In this document: positions 8,490 through 16,901 of the stretch, piece after piece
How positions within the stretch are numbered: position 1 is the stretch's first letter
Layout: each line of letters opens with the position of its first letter
Assembly: GCA_900767825.1 (NCBI GenBank)
Contig: CAAGAN010000033.1
Coordinates: 62,001 to 126,000, forward strand
Length of the DNA: 64,000 bases
From: Bacilli bacterium
GTDB lineage: Bacteria; Bacillota_I; Bacilli_A; RFN20; CAG-826
Direction: 5' to 3'
The notes under the pieces: generated by a model
What the model was told of the DNA's origin: nothing
Databases searched by the model: none
Seen by the model: only the letters and a program-made list of their open reading frames with translations
Position numbers and translations under genes: made by a program

Positions 8490-9001
8490 ACTGTTATTAT
8501 GAGAACAACGTAAACAATCCCGTTGAAATCCCGTTTGTTTTGCCTAAAAATTGGGCATTTTCTCGGCTTGCCGATATTGCTTGGTTGGAGGATGGCGTAA
8601 AAATCGACGGTGAGCAATTGCCTTATTTAGATGCTAAAACCATACGTGGCAAGCAAACGACATCTATGTTATCTTGTGGGAAAGTAATTGAAAAAGGAAT
8701 GCAAGTCATATTAGTGGACGGAGAAAACTCTGGGGAGGTATTTGAAGTTCCTTGCCGCGGATATATTGGTAGCACTTTTAAGGTCTTACAAGTTTTATCC
8801 GAAATTGAAAAATCATATGTGAAACTAATACTTGATTTCTATAAAAATCTGTTCAAAGACAATAAAACAGGTTCGGCTATTCCGCATTTGAATAAGAAAA
8901 TTTTCAAATCTTTAATTGTTGCTATTCCACCAATTAGCGAACAAAAGTTAATTGTCGAGAAGGTAAATTTAATAACAGCCATATTAAAAGACGGAGTTTA
9001 A
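8480..9001 (+). pseudogene. hsdS': Silent inverted hsdS half-gene (alternative second recognition domain)
   Basis: This forward frame opens after a stop at 8477-8479 and runs 174 codons with no good start. It begins at CYYE, a conserved point of HsdS, and continues IPFVLPKNWAFSRLADIAW through one target-recognition domain to AIPPISEQKLIVEKV and a stop. It is homologous to, but clearly diverged from, the second half of the active hsdS on the other strand. The two genes converge and share the bases TTAA (8998-9001) as overlapping stops. The first bases are part of a 16-bp repeat shared with hsdS (8490-8505). It has no promoter or ribosome-binding site and is best read as a storage cassette for recognition-domain switching. 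An expressed 153-residue protein from ATG or TTG codons near 8540 is the less likely alternative. Confidence 0.82.
8490..8505 (+). repeat. 16-bp hsdS inversion repeat, copy in the silent cassette
   Basis: ACTGTTATTATGAGAA here is identical to the reverse complement of 9575-9590 inside hsdS. In both genes it encodes CYYE in the same phase, so an exchange would preserve the reading frame. Confidence 0.8.
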
Positions 9002-10572
9002 TCCCCGCCTTTTAGTATATCCATTAGAATTTTGACCTTGTTTGCTATTTCTTTTTGTTCGCGAATCGGAGGAAATGGAATAATAAATTCGTCTAAATAC
9101 TCGGTTTTGATATTGTTAATTGTGTTTCCGTGCACCAAATCGCTTATATGCTCTCTATAATAATTTGAAGCAAAAAGGCATTTCAAATATTGATAAACAT
9201 TAGGAACATACGGGCGAACAATCCTTAAAAATGCTCCGATTTGTGTTTGCGGAAAACTTTTATCTGCAAAAGCGGGACGCCCGATTGCTATTTTACTTCC
9301 CGTAGACGCTACGATTACAATATCTTCCGTTTTGACTTCTTTTTCATTATCGTAGTATTTTTGTGGAAGAAAAACGTCGTCAGGGAGCAATACTATCGAA
9401 AGATTGGAGATATTTCCACCTCGTATAATTCGTATTCCGTCATTGCAAATATCGCGCTTATCATATGAAACGCCGCTAACAACTTTTGCCAACTCCTTGA
9501 GCCGAACAAAAGACCAATTTTGCGGTATACTGAATGGAATCTGATCAGTTATATTCTTAACTGTTGAACCCACCTTCTCATAATAACAGTTATCATCTCC
9601 CTTGTAGATGTAACTTTCAACGTATTTCTTGCCTAATTTTGCTTTTCTTTCGGCTCTGATACGCTCCAATAAAACGTTTGCAGGTTCATCATTTTCGTCT
9701 TGTGGAACAAGTTTGCCTTGAATTGCGAGTTCAAGAATCTTTGATTTCAAGAGTGCTTTCACGCTATCTATTGTCGCTGAGGATTTTTCAATTTCAGTAA
9801 TGGCTGCGAAAGCATCATCTATTGTTTTTACAATCATATCTTGTTGTACACGTGGAGGAATTGCTAATAAATAATTTGCTATAAATTCACGACCAATTCT
9901 TTTTTGTCCAACTGCGCCTGAAAAGGCATTGACGCCATCGGCAATAAAGTTGTTGGTTTTTAAATTCCATAAAATATAATGTGCGTTAAGTGAGTTCTGT
10001 AAAACTCTAACAATATGCAGTTCAGTTGTTCCTGCGCCAAAACCGTTTTTTAGATCGTGAAAGATAACGGATTTTTTATTTTCAAAGCATGGTGTAATTT
10101 TGGCAACTGCGAGATCGCCTTCGGCGAAATGCGTAAAGCCCGTTTTAACATCCTTCCATTTCCTTATTTCAAAAGAATGGGAATTATTGTATCCCTCATC
10201 AATCAGGGGCATTGGTATAAACGACACGTCCAAATCATCGCACAAATTGTTTCGTGGGTTAATAATAGCACAGGAAGAAATTCTGCTCCAACTCCAACCG
10301 TAGGGTAGGTCAAACGGAATTTCATCTTGTATGTTTTTTATCGTTCCGTCGGAAAACTTCTCATAATAGCAATTATCATCACCCTTAAATATGATTGTAT
10401 CGTCTTTAACGTCTTTTGCTTTGAGTTTTCCTTCACGCACCATTTGCAACTTTTGCTCGTGAATGCGCTCCAACAAGACCGATGCAGGTTCATCGGTCGG
10501 ATCTTGCGGAACAAGTTTGCCCCTTATTGCGAGGTCGAGAACTTTTTCTCTAAGTGCAGCAGTATCTATCAC
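8998..10572 (-). CDS. hsdS: Type I restriction-modification specificity subunit
   Basis: HsdS (524 residues) gives DNA sequence specificity to the HsdM methyltransferase. It has two target-recognition domains, each followed by a conserved helix region. The pattern is LREKVLDLAIRGKLVPQD, then TRD1 from IPFDLPYGWSWSRI, then LKSKILELAIQGKLVPQD, then TRD2 from IPFSIPQNWSFVRL, and a closing IPFPPIREQKEIANKV. The start is GTG at 10572-10570, overlapping the hsdM TGA by 4 nt with GGAGG in front. Reading further upstream gives only a shadow of hsdM. The gene contains one exact and one near copy of the repeat found in the inverted cassette. Both halves are intact, so it should be functional. Confidence 0.93.
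   Translation of the reverse strand: MIDTAALREKVLDLAIRGKLVPQDPTDEPASVLLERIHEQKLQMVREGKLKAKDVKDDTIIFKGDDNCYYEKFSDGTIKNIQDEIPFDLPYGWSWSRISSCAIINPRNNLCDDLDVSFIPMPLIDEGYNNSHSFEIRKWKDVKTGFTHFAEGDLAVAKITPCFENKKSVIFHDLKNGFGAGTTELHIVRVLQNSLNAHYILWNLKTNNFIADGVNAFSGAVGQKRIGREFIANYLLAIPPRVQQDMIVKTIDDAFAAITEIEKSSATIDSVKALLKSKILELAIQGKLVPQDENDEPANVLLERIRAERKAKLGKKYVESYIYKGDDNCYYEKVGSTVKNITDQIPFSIPQNWSFVRLKELAKVVSGVSYDKRDICNDGIRIIRGGNISNLSIVLLPDDVFLPQKYYDNEKEVKTEDIVIVASTGSKIAIGRPAFADKSFPQTQIGAFLRIVRPYVPNVYQYLKCLFASNYYREHISDLVHGNTINNIKTEYLDEFIIPFPPIREQKEIANKVKILMDILKGGD
9575..9590 (-). repeat. 16-bp hsdS inversion repeat, copy between TRD1 and TRD2
   Basis: Read on the reverse strand this is ACTGTTATTATGAGAA, identical to 8490-8505 on the forward strand. 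It sits at the CYYE codons just before the second recognition domain, which is where a domain swap would have to occur. Confidence 0.8.
10358..10373 (-). repeat. Near copy of the hsdS repeat, before TRD1
   Basis: The reverse strand matches the 16-bp repeat at 14 of 16 positions (two changes near its start). It lies at the equivalent CYYE codons before the first recognition domain. It shows that the repeat comes from the internal duplication of HsdS. Confidence 0.6.
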
Positions 10573-11996
10573 AGGTCGATTCCTCCGAGAATGCTTTGAA
10601 GTTTTGCTACAGCGTCTGCTATAGTTTCGGTTTTGCTTTGCATATCTGCAAGTAATTCCGTTACGGTACGTTCGTCCTTTTCGCCTAAATCCATCCACTT
10701 GAAATCGAGTTTCAGCAAATCGCGTGCATAAACTTCGGTTTTGGAGAACTTTCTCCAGCGACCGTTGGGATTTTCGGCAGAGTAGGTTTCTTTGCGATCT
10801 TCTTGATGTCCTGAACAATAACAATTGACAAAATCGTCGAGATTTTCTCTTGTCATCGGCTTTGTTGCCATGGTGTGCTTTACGCCTGTTCTGTAATCAT
10901 AAACCCAAATATCTTCCGTAGGTTCGCCCTTTTTAAAGAATAATACGTTGGTTTTTACACCGCCGGCGTAGAAAATACCGGTAGGCAATCTTAAAATGGT
11001 GTGCAAATTGAACTCTTTTAAGAGTTTTTCACGTACTTTTGCCGTAGCGTTGCCATCTGTCAAAACGTTATCGGGCAGAACTATGGCAACACGTCCGCCG
11101 GTTTTGACAATCGACATAATATGTTGCAAGAAATTTACCTGATTATCCGATGTTTTTACAAATTCCGGGCGGCTGGCAGATACGTCTACGCTGCCTTGCG
11201 GTCTTGTTCCGAACGGCGGATTTGCAAGTATAACGTCGTACATTCTGTCGGATGTATCGAGCAGGGAGTCTTGACAAACAATAGGACTTTTTGCCGTTCC
11301 TATATCGTGAAGATACAAATTCATCGATGCAAGCGTTACGACAAGAGGTGTATTGTCCGCTCCGAAGAAAGCATTGTTTCTAAGGAAATTTTGCTTTGAA
11401 ATCTCTTTGCTTTGCGTTTTCATATGGTCAAACGCCGCAAGAAGGAATCCACCCGTTCCGCAAGCGGGATCTGCTACCGTTTCGGTAATCTTCGGATCGG
11501 TAACGTCAACCATAGCCTTGATAAGAGAACGAGGCGTAAAGTATTGACCTGCGCCGCTTTTCTTATCTTGTCCGTTCTTTTCGAGAATGGACTCGTAAAT
11601 TGCGCCTTTGAAATCGCCCTCCATCATATACCAATTTTCGTCACCAATCATTTTGATAACTTTTGCAAGGTGTACGGGGCTGTCGATTTTATTTGACGCT
11701 TTGGTAAAAATAGTACCGATAAGACCTGTGTCTTTTGCCAATTCCTTTAAGATTTCTTCGTATTTATCGACAAGATCTTGTCCGTTCAAGCCTACGAGAT
11801 CTTCCCATTTATAGCCTTCCGGAATAGAACTGCCTAAGCCCAATTCTTCCTTTTCGTTGTCCATTTTCAAGAAAAGGATATATGTAAGTTGGGTAATGTA
11901 GTCGGTGAATCCGACACCTGCCACAGCAAGAACATTTGCTATATCCCAAACTTTTTTTACGAGAGTTGCTTCGCTTTTTACCTGTAAATCAGCCAT
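10569..11996 (-). CDS. hsdM: Type I restriction-modification DNA methyltransferase subunit
   Basis: HsdM (475 residues) methylates adenine using S-adenosylmethionine, in a complex with HsdS. The N-terminal helical domain (about 1-130) is followed by the Rossmann methyltransferase. Motif I is ADPACGTGGFLLAA and the catalytic motif IV is DVILANPPFGT (N-P-P-F). Also visible are GQYFTPRSLIKAMV and RVAIVLPDNVLT. AAAGGTGG precedes the ATG, which follows 1 nt after the hsdR stop. The stop overlaps the hsdS GTG. The gene is full length. Confidence 0.95.
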   Translation of the reverse strand: MADLQVKSEATLVKKVWDIANVLAVAGVGFTDYITQLTYILFLKMDNEKEELGLGSSIPEGYKWEDLVGLNGQDLVDKYEEILKELAKDTGLIGTIFTKASNKIDSPVHLAKVIKMIGDENWYMMEGDFKGAIYESILEKNGQDKKSGAGQYFTPRSLIKAMVDVTDPKITETVADPACGTGGFLLAAFDHMKTQSKEISKQNFLRNNAFFGADNTPLVVTLASMNLYLHDIGTAKSPIVCQDSLLDTSDRMYDVILANPPFGTRPQGSVDVSASRPEFVKTSDNQVNFLQHIMSIVKTGGRVAIVLPDNVLTDGNATAKVREKLLKEFNLHTILRLPTGIFYAGGVKTNVLFFKKGEPTEDIWVYDYRTGVKHTMATKPMTRENLDDFVNCYCSGHQEDRKETYSAENPNGRWRKFSKTEVYARDLLKLDFKWMDLGEKDERTVTELLADMQSKTETIADAVAKLQSILGGIDL

Positions 11997-11997
11997 T

Positions 11998-14756
11998 TTA
12001 TGCCACCTTTAATATAAAATTCGATAATTGTTGCAGTTCCGATGCAAACGTTTTTCCTTGCGACTTGAACGAAACCATAGCCTTTTTCCAAAGGTCCGGT
12101 TCAAACTGATTGAGTTCCATCGACGTAAACGCACCTTCGGTTACTATATATTCGGCAATCTGACGCATAACGTTTTGCTGTTCCTGCGTTAATTCACGTT
12201 GTCTTTGACCGCAATACAAGTTAAATCTTTGTGTGTATCCGACAAAGAGGCTAATCAGTGTTGAATTTTTCTTATATGCGTATCTTACGATTTGTATCAA
12301 ATTCGTCAGTGCATTAACGTTTTTCTTTGTGTCGAGAGGAGAAACGGCACCTTGAGAGTCGAGAAGTTTATAATTGTTCCAAATTTGCGACGGTGTAAAA
12401 AGTCTGTTTTCGGAAAGCAACTTATCTCTTAAATCGCAAAGCATCGAATATGTAATTGCAGTATTTTCTGAATTATAGATTATACGCAACGCTTCTACGC
12501 TATCTTTATTGTTGTTGATATACTTTTCAAACGAGTCGATAAAACTACGAGCCGTTTCTTTCGAAAATTCGGCAGAAATCAACTTGTCGTTTTGATCGTG
12601 TGTATATGCCAAGTAGCCTTTTTGCAATTCGAGCAACTTATTTCTTGCATTGATATTGTTCATAAGAACGGCAATCAAGGCTTTACGTTCGGTATTGTAC
12701 TCGGACGAACTTACAAACGGCGGTAACGAACCCTTTGACAGTGATTCATTGATTGTGTTTGCCAACGAACGCGGTGCAAAACCGAAATCGGAAACAAACG
12801 AATCTAAATGCCTGCCGAAAAGGGCGTTGTTTTCATAACGTTTTTGAATTGTCGAACAGAAATCTCGCAATAATTTAAGATTATCGTCACTAACTTCGTT
12901 ATGCGCCAGATGTTCAAGGACTTGCGCCAACGTAGGACGTTTTTGAGACGGATCTGCCGGTTTAGGGATGGTTTTATCGCCTTCGGTAACGCCAACGGCA
13001 TCGACAATATAAAAGCATTCTTTCGTTGTTGCGTTAGGCGTAACTTCTTTCAATTTGTCGTCGGTTATTACTCGACAGCCGCGACCTTTCATTTGCGTAT
13101 ACAGGACATCGGACCTAACGTCGCTCATGAAAAATACGACTTCCAAAGGCTTAACGTCTGTTCCCGTTGCAACAAGCGTAACCGTTACGGCAATACGAAA
13201 GTCCTTTTCAACACGAAAATCTCTAATAAGGGCGTCGGAATCTCCGGCAGAATAAGTGATTTTCTGTACAAATCTTTCCGGCACTTCGTTATTAGTAAAT
13301 TTTTCTGCAAAAACTTTTTTGACCGATTCAACGATTTCAGTAGCGTGCTTGTCATCTACGGCAAAAATCAATGTTTTGGGGATAGAATACCAATTTTCTT
13401 CGCGATCGGGATACAGTTTGGAATATATAGAATCACGGTATGCCGCAATAACCGTATCTATTTGGTTTTTATTCACTATAGAACGATTCAAATGCTTTGC
13501 AGTATAATCAACACGTTCCGATGCGGTAATAACGTTAGACTGATTGTTTATGCGAGTTTTTTCCGTAATGGAAGAACCTTCTTCGATTGTTCCGCCGTGA
13601 ACAGAAATTTCCGTTGAGATTTTGAATATACGAGAAGGAACGTTGACACCATCGACAACCGAATCGTCGTAAGTGTATTTTTCAATTATATTATTGTCGA
13701 AAAAGGCATACGCTTCGGGAGTAGGAGTTGCAGTAAGACCGAGTATTTTAGCACCGCTAAAATATTCAAGAACTGCTTTCCACTTGCCGTAAATCGATCT
13801 GTGACATTCGTCAACGATAATAAACTGAAAATAGTCAGGCGGTAACTTCAAATCATTGCCGAGTTCAACCGCAGGAGCATTTTTATCGTTATCACGATTG
13901 AAATTAAGTTCGTCCTCTTTATCTTCGTCCTCATCGTCGGCTATTGTCTGACCGGTAAGAACCGCAAACAATTTTTGAATAGTAGAAATAACTACATCAC
14001 CGCTCTGATATCATCCGCTTTTTTAAGCCGACTGATTTCATACAGCGAACTCATTTCTTTGCCGTTTTCCGTTCTGTCAAACTGGCTGAATTCGCTTTTT
14101 GTTTGCTTTGCGAGATTGTTTCTATCAACCAAGAACAAAATACGTTTTATATTGGGAGCATAATTCAAAAGCCGATAAGACGCCAAGCAAGCCAAATAAG
14201 TTTTACCCGAACCCGTTGCTAATACGGCAAGGGCTTTTTTCTTGCCTTCTTTGAAACTGTTTTCAAGTGCTATTTCTGCGTCGTATTGACAATCTCTTAA
14301 ACCAACAGGATTCAAATGAGGCAAAGCACCGAATTCGGAAGTTTTTCCGATGAGTTTGAGCATTTGCTTAGGCGTGTGCATAGCAGGGATTTCTATATAA
14401 TCGCTGTCGGGTTCAAGCATGTTTTTGAAATACAACTTTTTCCCGTTAGCCAAATAAACCAACGGGATTTGTTTCGGAAACCACAATCCATACCAATTTT
14501 GCGGTGTTACGGCGTAATTTTCTGCTTGCAAGGCAACTTCTTCGCCAAGCGTATTTTCTTCTTTTTTGGCTTCGACAACAGCAATCGCTTTATCTTCGAC
14601 AAATAGCAGGTAATCGCTTTCTTTACTGCCTTTCATCAAGGCTTCTTTTACGGCTGACGTAGTATTAGGGATATATTCCATACGAGAAACTATATCCCAG
14701 CCGGCGTCGCTTAATTGTTTATCAATTTTTATACGGGCTAATTCTTCAGGTAACAT
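11998..14756 (-). pseudogene. hsdR: Type I restriction endonuclease subunit, frameshifted
   Basis: Two adjacent frames together make one HsdR of about 920 residues. The first (14756-13992) starts MLPEELARIKIDKQL after GGAGGG. It holds the nuclease domain (VEAKKEENTLGEE, with ES-DYLLFVEDKAIAVVEAKK supplying the PD-(D/E)XK core) and Walker A (LATGSGKTYLA), and ends ADDIRAVM-stop. The second frame continues GDVVISTIQKLFAVLTG, then VDECHRS (motif II) and LGLTATPTPEAY (motif III), to the C-terminal helical domain. The reading shifts near 14003: one nucleotide is missing in what should read ADDIR-(S)-GDVVIS. Nothing there looks like a slippery heptamer. Restriction is therefore probably off while HsdM and HsdS remain intact; a sequencing error is the main alternative. 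Confidence 0.85.
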
Positions 14757-14786
14757 CTGAATCCCTCCCAAAATCTTTAATTTATG

Positions 14787-14811
14787 TTCCGATAATTTTG
14801 TATTATCGGAA
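14787..14811. repeat. Perfect 10-bp inverted repeat upstream of hsdR
   Basis: TTCCGATAAT (14787-14796), a 5-nt loop, and ATTATCGGAA (14802-14811) lie between the GIY-YIG gene and hsdR. No T-run follows on the leftward strand, so it is not a standard terminator. It may be a regulator site or an mRNA hairpin that lowers hsdR expression relative to upstream genes. Confidence 0.55.
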
Positions 14812-14828
14812 GTTGACGAGTAAAAAAA

Positions 14829-15659
14829 TTATTTTCTAAAAATCTCGTCCAATGTTTTTCCGTCCTTGTTTTTCCATTCAACCCAACCGTTTGTTGAGCC
14901 GCCGAGAATAAAATCGCTTGCACCGCTCGGCGTGTTAAATTCCAATGTCGTTTTCAGAATATAAATGCCGTTCTCCGATTTAATATCGCCGTTAGATTGC
15001 AATTCCGTTCTTTGCTTATTATATTTTTCAAGATTTGTAAGCTTACTCATATTGATTTGAGAACCTTGCAGAACCTGAAACTTGTCCCCGTCATAAACGC
15101 CGTAAGCAAGAATACCGTTTCTCGTCGTATGGAACACCTCACGGTTATCGTTATTCCGTTTTGCATCGTCCATTTTATATCCGAGCGTAGCCATTACGAA
15201 TTGAATTTCATCGTAAACTTCTTCAATAGATGGAAGATCATATTCGTCTATTTCATACTTGGGACTAACGGAATTTTCTACTTTATATCGCTTAGATTCG
15301 TGCGCTTTAATGATAGCGTATTCTTCAAGCCCGCTTATCATATCGAGAGAAAACGTCTTATTATCGGCAAGAAACATAATAGCCTTATTCCAAAAATCTT
15401 TTGAACGATTGTGATCGTCGAGCCGAGTAACGCCGTTACGTGTTTGTCCGATATAAATTTGAGCAATCTTATTTTCGTCGTTTTCGTTAATTAAATAGTA
15501 TATTCCCGGTCTTGTAATTCCGGAAATTTTCTTTGCTTCCGAAAGCAACGGGCGCGGAATAACGTATGTGGTTATCGTAGATAAATGGCGGCGGATAGAA
15601 CGGATACCGTCAGGTTGTCCGTTATAATAAATCGTTTCAAGTTTTTTGCTTGTAGCCAT
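14829..15659 (-). CDS. GIY-YIG nuclease-like protein with C-terminal DUF4357
   Basis: This 276-residue protein has an N-terminal GIY-YIG motif: RPGIYYLINE, then IYIGQTRNG, an RLDDHNRS stretch and a later EEYAIIK glutamate. Its C-terminal part (about 190-276) matches DUF4357: YKVLQGSQI-like FQVLQGSQINM and NGDIKSENGIYIL, GASDFILGGSTNGWVEWK. Such fusions are common next to restriction-modification genes. Activity as a nuclease is inferred from the fold, and its role in the system is not known. It is cotranscribed between the XRE gene and hsdR. Orientation and codon use match the rest of the element. Confidence 0.82.
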   Translation of the reverse strand: MATSKKLETIYYNGQPDGIRSIRRHLSTITTYVIPRPLLSEAKKISGITRPGIYYLINENDENKIAQIYIGQTRNGVTRLDDHNRSKDFWNKAIMFLADNKTFSLDMISGLEEYAIIKAHESKRYKVENSVSPKYEIDEYDLPSIEEVYDEIQFVMATLGYKMDDAKRNNDNREVFHTTRNGILAYGVYDGDKFQVLQGSQINMSKLTNLEKYNKQRTELQSNGDIKSENGIYILKTTLEFNTPSGASDFILGGSTNGWVEWKNKDGKTLDEIFRK

Positions 15660-15671
15660 ATAGTTTCTCCC

Positions 15672-15863
15672 TTAATTCTCAAACTTAATGCCTTTGCTTT
15701 CGCAGAATGCGTAAAACTTGCCTTGCGATACGATTTGTGGTTCGCGGTTGTCTTTTTCCCAACGGCAAATTGTCGCATAAGAAACGCCGAGTTCTTTTGC
15801 CAACGCCTCTTGCGTTAAAAGTAATTTCATTCTTGCATATTTTACTTTTTCGGAAAATTTCAT
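15672..15863 (-). CDS. XRE-family helix-turn-helix regulator
   Basis: This small DNA-binding protein of 63 residues has LTQEALAKELGVSYATICRWE, a typical Cro/CI helix-turn-helix. I chose the start MKFSEKVKYARMK at 15863 because AGGTG lies 7 nt upstream. An ATG four codons earlier overlaps the KilA-N stop. It probably controls the element operon, in the way that small controller proteins time restriction-modification genes. The palindromes at 14787-14811 and 16803-16830 are candidate binding sites, but this is a guess. Confidence 0.85.
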   Translation of the reverse strand: MKFSEKVKYARMKLLLTQEALAKELGVSYATICRWEKDNREPQIVSQGKFYAFCESKGIKFEN

Positions 15864-15871
15864 TTTGCACC

Positions 15872-16696
15872 TCATTGTTCGTCCGAGCAGTCGGTTAATT
15901 TCAGCGTATCTTCTACCAAGACTTTCATCTGACGAATTGCCGCTTTATTCAGTTCGATAAGCCTCTCTTGTTGGCTTACGCCGTTATCTATCAAATACGC
16001 ATTCAGGTTTTCGAGGTTGGAAAGGCATACGAGTTGCGAAACTTCCGCATAATCGCGCATATTACCTTTCTTATCGGGATTTTGCTCTCGCCACTGCTTT
16101 GCGGTCATACCGAAAAGCGCAACGTTCAAAACGTCGGCTTCGCTTGCGTAAACGAACGACGCTTGCTCTTTTGTAATTTCAAGCGGAATGATAATATTGT
16201 CCTTAATTGCGTCGGTATGTATGCGGTAATTTATTTTTGCAAGTTCTCGCTTAACCGTCCACCCGATTTGCTTTTGTTCGTCGGCTTTTAAGCGCTGAAA
16301 TTCTTTTATTATATATAAATTGATTTCAGGCGAAATCCAGGACGCGAATTGAAGAGCAATATCCTTGTGTGCGTATGTGCCGCCGTTATATTTCCCGGCT
16401 TTGGAAATAATACCGATGGCGTTTACGCCGTCGATCCATTTTTTCGGCGTCATTGTAAAATAATTATGTCCGGCTTCGCTTCTAAACGTATCGAATTCGA
16501 CACGGTTAAAATTTGGATTATTCAATTGCTCCCACAACCCTATATATTGAATTGTATCGATCCTGCGCATCCAATTCTGTATGACAAATCGCGGATCTTC
16601 AGGATTTTTATATTTTGCAATATCCGTAAGAGAGAAATAATCGTCTTTGTTGATATGGATTTCCTGATCCAATACGGTAATTTCTTTGTTCTTCAT
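15872..16696 (-). CDS. KilA-N domain protein
   Basis: This 274-residue protein starts with a KilA-N domain: DDYFSLTDIAKYKNPEDPRFVIQNW, NPNFNRVEFDTFRSEAG, then KWIDGVNAIGI and GGTYAHKDIALQFASWISPE. A helical region with ADVLNVALFGMTAKQWRE follows. KilA-N is a DNA-binding domain first described in phage proteins, and stand-alone forms of this length are common beside type I systems and in islands. The molecular role is not established. It is the first gene of the element operon, behind a good promoter, and its stop overlaps the next ATG region. Confidence 0.87.
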   Translation of the reverse strand: MKNKEITVLDQEIHINKDDYFSLTDIAKYKNPEDPRFVIQNWMRRIDTIQYIGLWEQLNNPNFNRVEFDTFRSEAGHNYFTMTPKKWIDGVNAIGIISKAGKYNGGTYAHKDIALQFASWISPEINLYIIKEFQRLKADEQKQIGWTVKRELAKINYRIHTDAIKDNIIIPLEITKEQASFVYASEADVLNVALFGMTAKQWREQNPDKKGNMRDYAEVSQLVCLSNLENLNAYLIDNGVSQQERLIELNKAAIRQMKVLVEDTLKLTDCSDEQ

Positions 16697-16728
16697 TATC
16701 TTTGCGACCTTCTCATAAATTTTATTAT

Positions 16729-16757
16729 ATTATAACACATTTTGACAGTATAATCAA
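16729..16757 (-). promoter_or_regulatory. Promoter of the element operon
   Basis: On the reverse strand, -35 TTGATT (16757-16752), a 17-nt spacer and -10 TATAAT (16734-16729) lie about 33 nt before the KilA-N ATG. AGAAGG is a possible ribosome-binding site in the leader. Confidence 0.75.
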
Positions 16758-16802
16758 GAGGAAAACAGGTGATCTGAAATATATTTTCGGCTAATAAAAG
16801 AG

Positions 16803-16830
16803 AAGAGTCCGATGATAATTTCGGACTCTT
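16803..16830. terminator. Strong hairpin at the right end of the element
   Basis: AAGAGTCCGA (16803-16812) and TCGGACTCTT (16821-16830) form a perfect 10-bp stem with an 8-nt loop. TTTTAC follows on the forward strand and a mixed TTCTCTTTT on the reverse. It probably insulates the element operon from transcripts of the split host gene, and may work in both directions. Confidence 0.65.
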
Positions 16831-16875
16831 TTACGAACTCGCTATTTGCACATATTGAATTTAATACTTCTTCTA

Positions 16876-16901
16876 AATTCCCCACGAATATTTAACTAAT
16901 G
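16876..16901 (+). repeat. Right attachment site (attR)
   Basis: The inner arm AATTCCCCACGAATA (16876-16890), then TTTA, then the core ACTAATG (16895-16901), which is the second copy of the core at 7136. Host coding sequence of the split hydrolase starts immediately right of it. Confidence 0.85.

Larger units (their letters stand above)
7143..16901. mobile_element. Integrated 9.76-kb element carrying a type I restriction-modification island
   Basis: The element interrupts the hydrolase gene between 7142 and 16902, with one copy of ACTAATG at each end. Contents in leftward order of transcription: KilA-N protein, XRE regulator, GIY-YIG protein, hsdR (frameshifted), hsdM, hsdS, an inverted hsdS half-gene, and a truncated serine integrase next to the left end. 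Codon use differs from the backbone: arginine is often CGN rather than AGA/AGG, and GC content appears higher. The sequence shows no replication, transfer or phage structural genes, so it resembles a small integrative island rather than a prophage or conjugative element. Confidence 0.88.

Noticed and set aside
8303..8617. 104-codon reverse frame over the integrase/hsdS' junction
   Set aside because: Out of frame with both real coding sequences, which are supported by homology; it is a shadow.
10573..10824. N-terminal extension of hsdS upstream of the GTG
   Set aside because: It is the hsdM 3' end read in another frame (Arg/Ser-rich); the GTG with GGAGG and a 4-nt overlap is a better start.
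12901..13617. 238-codon open frame on the forward strand inside hsdR
   Set aside because: It is antisense to a clear helicase domain, has no recognisable motif or ribosome-binding site, and codes an unlikely Cys/Arg/Phe-rich protein.
16741..16757. Forward-strand TTGACA followed closely by TATAAT
   Set aside because: The boxes are almost adjacent, far too close for a promoter; the reverse-strand promoter with a 17-nt spacer is better.
7143..16901. Reading the element as a prophage because of the KilA-N protein
   Set aside because: No capsid, tail, portal, terminase or lysis genes are present, and KilA-N proteins of this type are common beside restriction systems.
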